This document shows positions 1-7,772 of a DNA stretch of 64,000 nt, piece after piece. Below the pieces are notes generated by a model that worked only from the letters and a program-made list of their open reading frames with translations, did no database searches and had not been told where the DNA came from. The stretch is from Novipirellula artificiosorum (lineage in GTDB: Bacteria > Planctomycetota > Planctomycetia > Pirellulales > Pirellulaceae). Location: positions 1 through 64,000 of the forward strand of contig NZ_SJPV01000003.1 in assembly GCF_007860135.1 (NCBI RefSeq), in the 5' to 3' direction. The translations under genes and the position numbers were made by a program. How positions within the stretch are numbered: the stretch's first letter is position 1; each line of letters begins with the position of its first letter.

Positions 1-236
1 TGCTGGCAGGAGCTATTTTCACTTGTTATCGTGCAGTTGCCGGTAGAAACGGAGTCGAGCTCTGCAGAGGTGCAACTTGACAAGGGATATCCCGGTCGAC
101 GGTGCGCCAAGGGTGCTACTGGTTCCCTGCGGACGACCGACCGTCGGGGACTCTTTTCTAAGAGATCATTGGACACCGGAGCCATACCTCCAAAAAACCT
201 TGAGTCTGGGTTCCGCGCGCTTCGGTCGGATGAGCC
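1..236 (+). repeat. 297-bp inverted-repeat element, copy A (5' part cut off by the window edge)
   Basis: This stretch matches the last 236 bases of the two complete copies at 23382-23678 and 23684-23980 with only scattered substitutions. It ends in TTCGGTCGGATGAGCC, the right terminal arm of the element. The inner arm GGACACCGGAG is at 171-181; its partner lies outside the window. Reading frames through it are open but carry no recognisable protein, so it is called a non-coding repeat. Confidence 0.85.
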
Positions 237-804
237 GGTTTTTTGACCGAGGAGTCCGAGAGCCACCGCACCCATGAACCGCACCTCCGTGCAACAGGCT
301 TTCCCATGTTCGCAGCACCAGCGCGAAACGCAAGGCAACTATCATTCGCAGCGGTTTGTCGAAAGTCCAGAGCGAAATCTCGTCACCTTCCCCGCAGATG
401 TATTAGACACCACCCGAGATGCGCGGTACAACGAGCCCAGAGGGAGAGGTAAATCTTGTAAGTCTTTTTCAATCAACAAATTAAAAAACTGCACGACCTC
501 TGCGCGGGCAGGGGTGGTTGGATACCGAAACACTGAGTTAGTCACAACTTAAAAACCGGACGACCTCTTTTCGGGAGAGAAGGGCTGGGGATGAGGGGGT
601 GGCAGCAGCGTGATCGAACCAAAAAGTCGGTCCGCAATCGGTGTGCGGAAAGCCCCTCACCCCCGACCCTTCTGCCCGCTCACGCGGGCAGAAGGGAGCC
701 AGAACGTTGCGTGATCGTTTTGGTTGGCGGCTCGGATCGATTCGGCGGTACCGCTACAATGCTCGCTTCCTGTTGACAATCCGTCCCGCTTTCGGTTTAC
801 GGCG
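237..804. other. Intergenic region between the repeat element and mnmE
   Basis: I see no convincing gene here. The open frames are short, overlap on both strands and resemble no known protein. A near-perfect hairpin lies at 667-696 (stem CCCTTCTGCCCG, small loop), and a GCGCGGGCAGGGGTGGTT-type string near 508-525 recurs around 61565. The mnmE promoter is presumably downstream of the hairpin, but no clear -35/-10 pair was found. Confidence 0.5.
667..696. repeat. GC-rich hairpin upstream of mnmE
   Basis: CCCTTCTGCCCG is followed after a short loop by its reverse complement CGGGCAGAAGGG. A hairpin of the same style (stem CCCCTCTCCCCGCG) is at 52437-52466. No T-run follows, so it is more like a dispersed palindromic repeat than an intrinsic terminator. 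Confidence 0.6.
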
Positions 805-2238
805 ATGCTCGATTTTGAAGAGACCATTGTTGCCATCGCTTCACCGACGGAGCCAGCCGAGCGCGGGATTGTCCGCTTGTCGGGCGTGCAAGTGCTGTCG
901 GTGCTCGAATCCTTGGGCTTGGGTTTCGCGAGTTTGCGGCGGGCCAGCGCAGCGGAGTATGCGATTGACGTGGGACCCCCAATTGGAGTGGTGGATTCAG
1001 CCGTCTTGTTGTGGCCCCGCAGCCAGAGCTACACCGGTCAACCGAGTGCGGAGATCCATACCTATGGATCGCTACCGGTGCTGCAGGCCTTGGTTAGCAT
1101 GTTGACGGCGGCGGGTGCTCGCGCGGCGCGGCCGGGCGAGTTCACGATGCGAGCGTTCATCGCGGGTCGGTTGGATCTCACCCAGGCCGAGGCGGTGTTG
1201 GGGGTGATCGAGGCCGAGCATCGCGGATCGCTGGACCAGGCGCTTCGCCAATTAGCGGGAAATCTATCGCGGCCACTCGAGAAAACCCGTGCCACGATCC
1301 TCAACTTGATCGCCGATGTGGAAGCAGGGCTCGATTTCGTTGACGAGGACATCGAGTTCATTAGCGACCGAAGGTTGCTTGAACGTCTGTCCGATTGTCG
1401 GCATCAGCTCGCAGCGACGCGTCAACGGATGGGCAGCCGTATCCGCAGTGATTCGCGACCGACCCTTGTGCTTCGCGGCAATCCGAACGCGGGCAAGAGC
1501 CGTTTGATCAACGCACTCTCGAAACAGGCGGTTGCGATCGTGGCCGATGTTGCGGGGACCACGCGAGACGCGATCGTTGTCGAAACCCACTTTGGGAGTC
1601 ATCCGATTCGATTGGTGGACACCGCGGGAATCGAGTCCGCAGCAGCGGGAAACGAGTCCGCAGCAGCGGGAAGCGTGGAGCTTCAGCGTCATGAGGATGA
1701 GTTAGCGGCCATTTCGTTGGCATCACAGCATCACGCGGTCCAGGCTGCAGAGTCGGCCGATGTGCGATTGTGGTGCGTGGATGCTTCGCAGTGTCGATCG
1801 ATCGCTGAGTTGGAATCGATGCGTGAGTCTCTTCGCTCGCATGCCGTTCGAGGGAAGCGACATGCATTGGATCTATGGGTTGCGACCAAGGCCGATTTGG
1901 TGGATCCCGCAAAGGCTTGCGGCGACTGGATTTACACGAGTGTTGTCACGGGCGAAGGCCTCGAAGTGCTCAAGAGTCGCGTCGTTGAGTTCTTGGAATC
2001 CTACGATGCGGAGGAATCAGGTTCCGTGATCGGGACTGCGGCACGGTGCGGCCAATCGTTGTTGCAGGCAGAACAGGCGGTTGCCGCCGCGATCGACTTG
2101 GTGAGCCGCCGTGAGGGGCATGAATGGGTTGCTGCGGAGATGCGGATCGCAGCCGATTGTGTCGGCGAAGTGACAGGAGCCGTTTACACCGACGACATTT
2201 TGGACCGCGTGTTTAGCCGGTTCTGTATTGGCAAATAG
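805..2238 (+). CDS. mnmE: tRNA modification GTPase MnmE (TrmE)
   Basis: A 477-residue GTPase that with MnmG installs the (carboxymethyl)aminomethyl group at the wobble uridine of certain tRNAs. The N-terminal formyl-folate-binding domain starts MLDFEETIVAIASP. The G domain shows G1 GNPNAGKS (225-232), AGTTRD as G2, DTAG (272-275) as G3 and TKAD (361-364) as G4, where T replaces the usual N. The C-terminus ends in FCIGK, the invariant MnmE tail with the Cys. ATG at 805 was chosen over an upstream frame opening at 724 because homology begins there. Just after DTAG the usual LRETEDxVExxGI segment is missing and a longer, Ala/Ser/Gln-rich insert containing a tandem repeat is present. Gene identity is secure; effects of the altered switch II are unknown. 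Confidence 0.95.
   Translation: MLDFEETIVAIASPTEPAERGIVRLSGVQVLSVLESLGLGFASLRRASAAEYAIDVGPPIGVVDSAVLLWPRSQSYTGQPSAEIHTYGSLPVLQALVSMLTAAGARAARPGEFTMRAFIAGRLDLTQAEAVLGVIEAEHRGSLDQALRQLAGNLSRPLEKTRATILNLIADVEAGLDFVDEDIEFISDRRLLERLSDCRHQLAATRQRMGSRIRSDSRPTLVLRGNPNAGKSRLINALSKQAVAIVADVAGTTRDAIVVETHFGSHPIRLVDTAGIESAAAGNESAAAGSVELQRHEDELAAISLASQHHAVQAAESADVRLWCVDASQCRSIAELESMRESLRSHAVRGKRHALDLWVATKADLVDPAKACGDWIYTSVVTGEGLEVLKSRVVEFLESYDAEESGSVIGTAARCGQSLLQAEQAVAAAIDLVSRREGHEWVAAEMRIAADCVGEVTGAVYTDDILDRVFSRFCIGK
1633..1672 (+). repeat. Two-copy 21-bp tandem repeat inside mnmE
   Basis: GAGTCCGCAGCAGCGGGAA occurs at 1633-1651 and again at 1654-1672, encoding ESAAAGN-ESAAAGS directly after the G3 DTAG motif. 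It looks like an in-frame slippage duplication within the switch II region. Confidence 0.85.
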
Positions 2239-2322
2239 CGAGCCGAGGGGTGTTGGTCCGTCTGCATGAAGTTCCGCCCCGCCGGCGCGACATCCGTTAT
2301 CCGACGAAGTCTTGCCAGCGGG

Positions 2323-3915
2323 CTAGGCTGTCTCAAGTTCTTGTTGGACCTTTTCGGGGGTCGCCGTGCGACGAGGCAAGACGATTCGGGGCATGGTCAA
2401 CAGGCATCCGATCAAGGCGATGACCACGGCGGCGACAACGATGCCGATCTCCGTCCAGTCGACAGCGCCGCTCGGGGCCGCTTCACCTAAGGTCCAGACC
2501 CAATTGGTGATTTGCCATCGGGAGTAGGCAAAGGGTCGGTAATCGTTCAGATGCATGCCGATCGAATAGGGGATCAGCGAGGACAGCACCAGCACGGCAA
2601 TCAAACCTGCAACGCCAATCTCAACTCTTGGGTTGTTTCGAATGCGTACGACCGCAATCAGCCAGCGGACCGCGATCAAAAAGCCGATCAAGTAGGCTGC
2701 CAACAAGACGGAAAGCCGAGTCAGCGCTTGCAATTGCCCGCCGGCGAACGACCACGTTGGCGACAGAGTGTTGCGGATCGTAAATAGGGTAAATGCCGTG
2801 ACGACGAGGATGTTCACGGTTGCAAAGACCAAGCCCGTCGCGGGGCCTGGGGTGACCCAGGTCAACATCACGCGCGCGAAAAAGCTCTGCGGCAACTCGC
2901 GACGAATCCGCGGTGTCGTCACGGAGGACTCCGCCACCATCAGGCTGCCACAAACGACCCAGAAAACCAGCAGTGCAGCACCGACCAGGCTCAACACGGT
3001 CGAGGCGTCGTTTCTTGGCATCGATTCGGTCGCGTAGGTGGCGATGCCGATCAAAGTCATCGTGACAACCATCATCGAAATCCGCAGGTGGGTGGATCGG
3101 TTCTCACTTTCAGGCGTCAATTGGGCTGCGGTTGCCGCAAGCAATAGGTGGCTGAGCGAAAGCGAAACGAGCAACGTCGTCATCACCAAGAAAAACACCA
3201 GCGGCATCGCAAAAGGAATTCCGTAGACGATCATGCCAATCACCATCGCGCCGATGCCATATTCGGCGATCACCAAGATGCCCACCAACAACAGCAGCGT
3301 GATGATTCGCCCGGTCCGGCTTCTCGCCAGCGGTGCGAGAAACAGAGCGACCACGGTCAACACCAGAGCCGACACCACCAAGATGGCGACAATCAACAAC
3401 GTCGTAGGCAAATCGACGCCGCGAAGCGTGTAGGCATAGGCCATGCAGGGGAACAGGGCCACAAAGTACAACATCATTTGCAACGAGGCGCTAGCCAACT
3501 TCCCCAGCACAATCTGCCATGGGCTGAGTGCGGTGATCGACAATAGCTCCAACGTTCCGTCATCAATTTCCCCTTCAAGCGATCGGTACGCGGCCAAGGG
3601 AACGACTAGCAACATCGGAATGGCCAGCACGATGTAGTAGCCGATCAGCAGCCGGCTTGCCGAGGGTGTGGTATAGATTTGGGGCATTTGCGATAAGCTT
3701 CCGGCCACCGTCCAAGCCAACGCGGCAAACAGCAAGACCGAAAAGGTGACGACGAATTGCCGGCTCTTGAGTGCTTGCCGAGTCTCTTTGACCAAGATCG
3801 GATTGAGGTGATCGCCCGCGCGTTCGGACCACTGATCGATTCGCTGCCACCACGTCGATGCAGCGCGGGGCCCTGCGTCTTGAGCCGGTGCCGGCATATG
3901 GACTGCTTCGCTCAT
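2323..3915 (-). CDS. ABC-2 type transporter permease
   Basis: A 530-residue polytopic membrane protein with roughly 12 hydrophobic segments. The cytoplasmic N-terminus contains NPILVKETRQALKSR, typical of ABC-2 permeases that pair with a separate ATPase. The segment YRSLEGEIDDGTLELLSITA resembles the coupling/elbow region of that family. The start at 3915 overlaps the stop of the upstream ATPase gene by four bases (ATGA), which supports translational coupling; an earlier in-frame start would lie inside the ATPase. It is the last gene of a four-gene operon running 7596 to 2323 and converges on mnmE. The substrate is unknown. Confidence 0.85.
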   Translation of the reverse strand: MSEAVHMPAPAQDAGPRAASTWWQRIDQWSERAGDHLNPILVKETRQALKSRQFVVTFSVLLFAALAWTVAGSLSQMPQIYTTPSASRLLIGYYIVLAIPMLLVVPLAAYRSLEGEIDDGTLELLSITALSPWQIVLGKLASASLQMMLYFVALFPCMAYAYTLRGVDLPTTLLIVAILVVSALVLTVVALFLAPLARSRTGRIITLLLLVGILVIAEYGIGAMVIGMIVYGIPFAMPLVFFLVMTTLLVSLSLSHLLLAATAAQLTPESENRSTHLRISMMVVTMTLIGIATYATESMPRNDASTVLSLVGAALLVFWVVCGSLMVAESSVTTPRIRRELPQSFFARVMLTWVTPGPATGLVFATVNILVVTAFTLFTIRNTLSPTWSFAGGQLQALTRLSVLLAAYLIGFLIAVRWLIAVVRIRNNPRVEIGVAGLIAVLVLSSLIPYSIGMHLNDYRPFAYSRWQITNWVWTLGEAAPSGAVDWTEIGIVVAAVVIALIGCLLTMPRIVLPRRTATPEKVQQELETA

Positions 3916-4850
3916 TGGACCAGCCCCTCGGTGACTTGGAGGAAGACGTCCTCGAGACTTTTCTTGTGCGACACGACTTCGGTGACTCGGAATCCTTGAC
4001 CGACAATCCATGCGACCAGGTCGGCCTGTTCCTCCGCCTCGCCCTCGAATTCGAATCGCAGCCAATGACCGTCCATGATCGGCTTGCCGACGCCCGGTCG
4101 AGTTTGCAATTGGGCAGCCGCTTGGTCGATGCGGTCCAGGAAACGGATCGTCAATTCACGCTGTTGCGCCCGTTGACGTTGGATCCCGTCGACACTGCCG
4201 GTGGCCAATAAATGCCCTTGTTCGATGATGCCGACCGAGTCACACATCTCTGCGAGTTCGGTCAAAATATGGCTGCTGATGAGAATCGTTTTGCCGCCAT
4301 CGGCAAGTTCACGGATCATTTTACGCAGGTCGATTCGGGCTCGCGGGTCCAACCCCGCAGCCGGCTCGTCGAGAATCATCACGGCGGGGTCGTGAATCAA
4401 CGCGCGGCCGAGGCAGAGCCGCTGCTTCATCCCTTTGCTGAGTCCGCGGATCGGTTTGTCGGCCAAGCCTCGAGTCCCGGTGAAATCAAGCACCCACGCG
4501 AGGCGTTGAGTTCGTTGGCGTCCGACCAAGCCATTCGCACGAGCAAAGAAGTCGAGGTACTCGCTGCAATTGACGTCGCGATAGGTCCCAAACGCATCGG
4601 GCATGAACCCCAACCGGCGGCGGACCAACTCGGGATCGTTCACGACCGAAAAACCATCGATGTAGGCGTCCCCGTAACTGGGCAGGTCCAATGTCGCCAA
4701 AATTCGCATCGAGGTTGTTTTGCCAGCGCCGTTGGGTCCGATGTAGCCAAACACATGGCCTCGCGGCACCGAAAAGGAAATGTCATCGACCGCTTTGGTT
4801 TTCCCAAAGAAACGATGCAGACGTCTCAGTTCGATACAGTCGCCGCTCAT
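3912..4850 (-). CDS. ABC transporter ATP-binding protein
   Basis: A 312-residue ATPase that should power the adjacent permease. Walker A is GPNGAGKTT (38-46), the signature is LSKGMKQRL (about 137-145), Walker B is VMILDEP (157-163) followed by AAGLDP, and the switch His is in ISSHIL. The C-terminal ~90 residues form an accessory domain (REL..RFLDRIDQAAAQL) common in ABC-2 ATPases. ATG at 4850 overlaps the stop of the upstream gene (ATGA), and its own stop overlaps the permease start. The family includes exporters of drugs, lipids, polysaccharide and gliding components; nothing here fixes the substrate. Confidence 0.93.
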   Translation of the reverse strand: MSGDCIELRRLHRFFGKTKAVDDISFSVPRGHVFGYIGPNGAGKTTSMRILATLDLPSYGDAYIDGFSVVNDPELVRRRLGFMPDAFGTYRDVNCSEYLDFFARANGLVGRQRTQRLAWVLDFTGTRGLADKPIRGLSKGMKQRLCLGRALIHDPAVMILDEPAAGLDPRARIDLRKMIRELADGGKTILISSHILTELAEMCDSVGIIEQGHLLATGSVDGIQRQRAQQRELTIRFLDRIDQAAAQLQTRPGVGKPIMDGHWLRFEFEGEAEEQADLVAWIVGQGFRVTEVVSHKKSLEDVFLQVTEGLVQ

Positions 4851-7231
4851 GGAAGTGTCCCGAAAACGTAGTGCACGCTGTCGACGACTCGCGCCGATTC
4901 AACCGCAACGGCATCCTGGGTCACGTCGCTCATCGCGACAAAATGGGAATGCGGCAATTGCCCCTCGATTTGCAGTGCCCGCCCTAGCCATTGCTCGAAC
5001 GACCCTTCGTTGACAAACGATGTCGAACGGGTTTGCGACGACAAGCCTTCGTTCACGACCTTGATCAGATCTCGCGTGGACTTACGGTACGATCGAGAAG
5101 AGCGGCGGCGACTATCTTCCCCGATGGCTCGGAACTCGTTGTACATCTTCGCGATCGCTTCGGATGCATCTTTGGATGCAAGGGGGTAGACCGGTGTTCG
5201 CGAGGATCCGGCTGCAACCCGTTCACTGGTCCAGTATTTTCCATCATTGCCACGCACCACCAAGCGGCGAAGTTCATAGATCGAATCATTTCGCACAAAG
5301 CCCACCTGAACATCGGTGTCGGCCGCTTCGAGGGTTAACTGCAAACTGCCCACCGCGGCGCGCGGGCGGTGCGTGACAAATTGGCGTTGTTGCCGCGATG
5401 GTAAAAACGCTTTGTCGAACACCTGTGCTTCGTTGGTGATCGTTACCGTCCCCAACGTTTCGGGGGGCCGCTTGTTCAAATCCTCCCAATCACCTGACAA
5501 TCCATCGGGATAACGGACAACTTCTGCCGACGCAGGGAAGGTCATTCCGTCGGCCGGTCGAACCCCAGCAAAGTAGGTCGCCTGAACCCGTTCGCTGGCG
5601 TCTCCCGTCGCTCCATCAATCCACGTCAACTGACGCACTCGGGCGATCGTATCAAAGCCATCCGCCACGATGCCGTAGGCAAACATTGCAACGGTGGTAA
5701 CAATGGCAAGCACCGGCGCAATCAAGAACATCAAATAGCTTCGCCCTCGGCGGGACGTGCTGCGATAGGCAACCGGGCCGACAAGGATGACGAACAAGGT
5801 CAACAGACCGATGAACGTGTAGACCGGCGGCTGGGCGACTCCCGGAATCATCCAACGGCGAAACCGATTGTCACCAAGGATCGGGTCGGCGCCTCGACGC
5901 AGCATCGGTGAAGATCGAAAATCAAGCAGCTGGTCGACAATTTTCCATTGCATGACTCCCGGGAACGGCGCTGAGTCCGAGCTTGGAAAGCCGATGGCAA
6001 AGCCCGTGCCAAGAGGGCGGACCCACATCGATTCGTCCCACTGTTTGCCGGTTCGATTCAAGATTTCCGTCAGCTTGGCGAGCTGGGCATCGAGCCAAGC
6101 GATCTGTTCTTCGGGACTTCGATCGTTCGGTTGATTCGGCGCTGACATGCCCGTGTACAAGCCAAAGGCAATCGTCGGATCCATGTTCGGGTCGTTGGCG
6201 ATGTACTTGCTCAATTCCGATCTTTGTCGTGCCACGTCTGTCCGCAGCCCCTTGATTTGCCTTATCCGGTCGTTGATCACCTCACGTTTCGCGCTGGCAA
6301 TCCACTCGCTGGGTTCCGATACTAGCTGCAACGAATCGACGAACGTTTGCAGCGAATCGGCGTCGTAAAGCACGATCGATCCACCCGCGAGCACCCAGTC
6401 GCGGATTGCGCTGTAACGCCCGTTTCGTTTAGTAGCCTGTAAGGAAGCTTGGCTGAGAATGATGACGTCCAAGGCCTGATACCCACGCCAGTCGGTCGGC
6501 AATTCGGACTGTCCGGCTACAGAAAACGCTCCACGAAATGCCTCGCTTTCAAGCAACAACTTCCAATACGTCAACTCCTCTCGCGGGGCACGGGTTTCGT
6601 TGACAAAAAAAGTATCGCGGCGCACGTGGAGCAGCGCGCGAATGTCGGGAAGCTTCGCTACGTCAACCCGTTCGGAATCCAAAACCAAGACCCAGTTGAA
6701 CTCGTACTCGGCGTCAAGCCATTTCGTGGTGATCACTTGTGAATTGCGAACCGCTGGTCCCGAAACACTCGCTTCACAACCGGCTAGCACTTGCCCTTGC
6801 TCGCGAACGGTCACCCTGTAGTCCAATCCCACCGACCACTTCGGAAGGTACCGCGTCACCGAGGTCATTCGCGTGCCCTGAGAAAGCTCCACCGGCACAT
6901 CCACTCGCAACCCATTGCTCGGCGGCGATTGCCCCAGAGGGTCCGATGTGAAGCGGAACACCAATTGGCGATCGGCCGTAAACGTACTGGTTGAACGAAC
7001 CACGATTTTGACGGGCACGGAACCGGCGACTTGAATGCGGCCGGCGGCAATCGTCGCGGTGAAACCAACCCGATTGGTCTTGGTCGTCGGAATCAGCGTT
7101 ACGGGTTGAATCGGCGCGAGCAGCGAATCGTCGGGTACCGACTGAGCGGCAACCTGCGGGGCCCCCATCAAAACGATGCTCCACGCGGCAAGAAAGGTCG
7201 CGGCAGCTGCCCCAGATGGTCGTCGTTTCAT
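4847..7231 (-). CDS. Exported membrane-anchored protein of the ABC operon, function unknown
   Basis: A 794-residue protein with an N-terminal signal peptide (MKRRPSGAAAATFLAAWSI..., likely cleavage near AAQS). A large extracytoplasmic part includes a segment (about 250-290; DVIILSQASL... then DWVLAGGSIVLYD) like the glutamine-amidotransferase-type fold seen in accessory proteins of gliding-type ABC systems. Two membrane segments lie at about 465-490 and 500-525, followed by a C-terminal domain of about 260 residues. It overlaps both neighbours by ATGA, so it is probably a stoichiometric partner of the transporter. No catalytic residues were recognised; the amidotransferase resemblance is weak. 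Confidence 0.7.
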   Translation of the reverse strand: MKRRPSGAAAATFLAAWSIVLMGAPQVAAQSVPDDSLLAPIQPVTLIPTTKTNRVGFTATIAAGRIQVAGSVPVKIVVRSTSTFTADRQLVFRFTSDPLGQSPPSNGLRVDVPVELSQGTRMTSVTRYLPKWSVGLDYRVTVREQGQVLAGCEASVSGPAVRNSQVITTKWLDAEYEFNWVLVLDSERVDVAKLPDIRALLHVRRDTFFVNETRAPREELTYWKLLLESEAFRGAFSVAGQSELPTDWRGYQALDVIILSQASLQATKRNGRYSAIRDWVLAGGSIVLYDADSLQTFVDSLQLVSEPSEWIASAKREVINDRIRQIKGLRTDVARQRSELSKYIANDPNMDPTIAFGLYTGMSAPNQPNDRSPEEQIAWLDAQLAKLTEILNRTGKQWDESMWVRPLGTGFAIGFPSSDSAPFPGVMQWKIVDQLLDFRSSPMLRRGADPILGDNRFRRWMIPGVAQPPVYTFIGLLTLFVILVGPVAYRSTSRRGRSYLMFLIAPVLAIVTTVAMFAYGIVADGFDTIARVRQLTWIDGATGDASERVQATYFAGVRPADGMTFPASAEVVRYPDGLSGDWEDLNKRPPETLGTVTITNEAQVFDKAFLPSRQQRQFVTHRPRAAVGSLQLTLEAADTDVQVGFVRNDSIYELRRLVVRGNDGKYWTSERVAAGSSRTPVYPLASKDASEAIAKMYNEFRAIGEDSRRRSSRSYRKSTRDLIKVVNEGLSSQTRSTSFVNEGSFEQWLGRALQIEGQLPHSHFVAMSDVTQDAVAVESARVVDSVHYVFGTLP

Positions 7232-7596
7232 ACGCCCTTCTCCCGCGGCGGCAAGATTTGTGGCGGCAATTGGCCTTCGGCAAAGGGGTTACCGTGCAAG
7301 GTGTCCTGGTCATCGGCTTTGAACCAAAGTGTCGTAATGGCCCAAGCAAACAAGAACAACACGACCGAAGTGCACAAACAAACTGCGGGATAGATCAGTG
7401 CAACGATCGTCGCTTTCGCCAAGGCGCCGCCATCACCAGCGACCCGCGCGACTGAGGCGACGATCGCAGCAAAGGTCGTCAAGGCAAAGACGAACCGAAA
7501 CGAGATGCGAGGTAACAACCGACTTCGCAGCAGCGGTTGGACCGACGCCGGGGACGAATTCCGTTTCGCATCTGGCATGTTTGGCGTTTGCGGCAT
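7228..7596 (-). CDS. Small membrane protein, first gene of the ABC operon
   Basis: About 122 residues with two hydrophobic segments (FRFVFALTTFAAIVASVARV and a second ending FLFAWAITTLWF), a soluble N-terminal tail and a C-terminal tail ending in LPPQILPPREKGV. The stop overlaps the start of the next gene (ATGA). The ATG at 7596 was preferred; a GTG at 7623 and an ATG at 7578 are also in frame and no Shine-Dalgarno site decides between them. The 176-bp gap to the divergent kinase gene should hold both promoters. No family recognised. Confidence 0.6.
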   Translation of the reverse strand: MPQTPNMPDAKRNSSPASVQPLLRSRLLPRISFRFVFALTTFAAIVASVARVAGDGGALAKATIVALIYPAVCLCTSVVLFLFAWAITTLWFKADDQDTLHGNPFAEGQLPPQILPPREKGV

Positions 7597-7772
7597 GATG
7601 AGAAGGGATGGGAAAAGTGGCACACGGCGATTGTATCATTTTCACGCCAGGACAAGGGGAGATCGTCCCGATCATCCAGAATCCACTACAATCTCGCGAT
7701 TCACGCTACCAAACGCTTGGATCATGGGCCGCGAGGCGTTAGAATTTGAGGCAGGGCCCTCTGACGTACTAA

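Noticed and set aside
237..804. Several overlapping frames before mnmE
   Set aside because: They occur on both strands, are short, and their translations are compositionally random.
2323..4065. Longer start for the ABC permease at 4065
   Set aside because: The extra residues lie within the ATPase coding sequence and are Arg/Gly-rich without similarity; the ATGA overlap at 3915 is the natural start.
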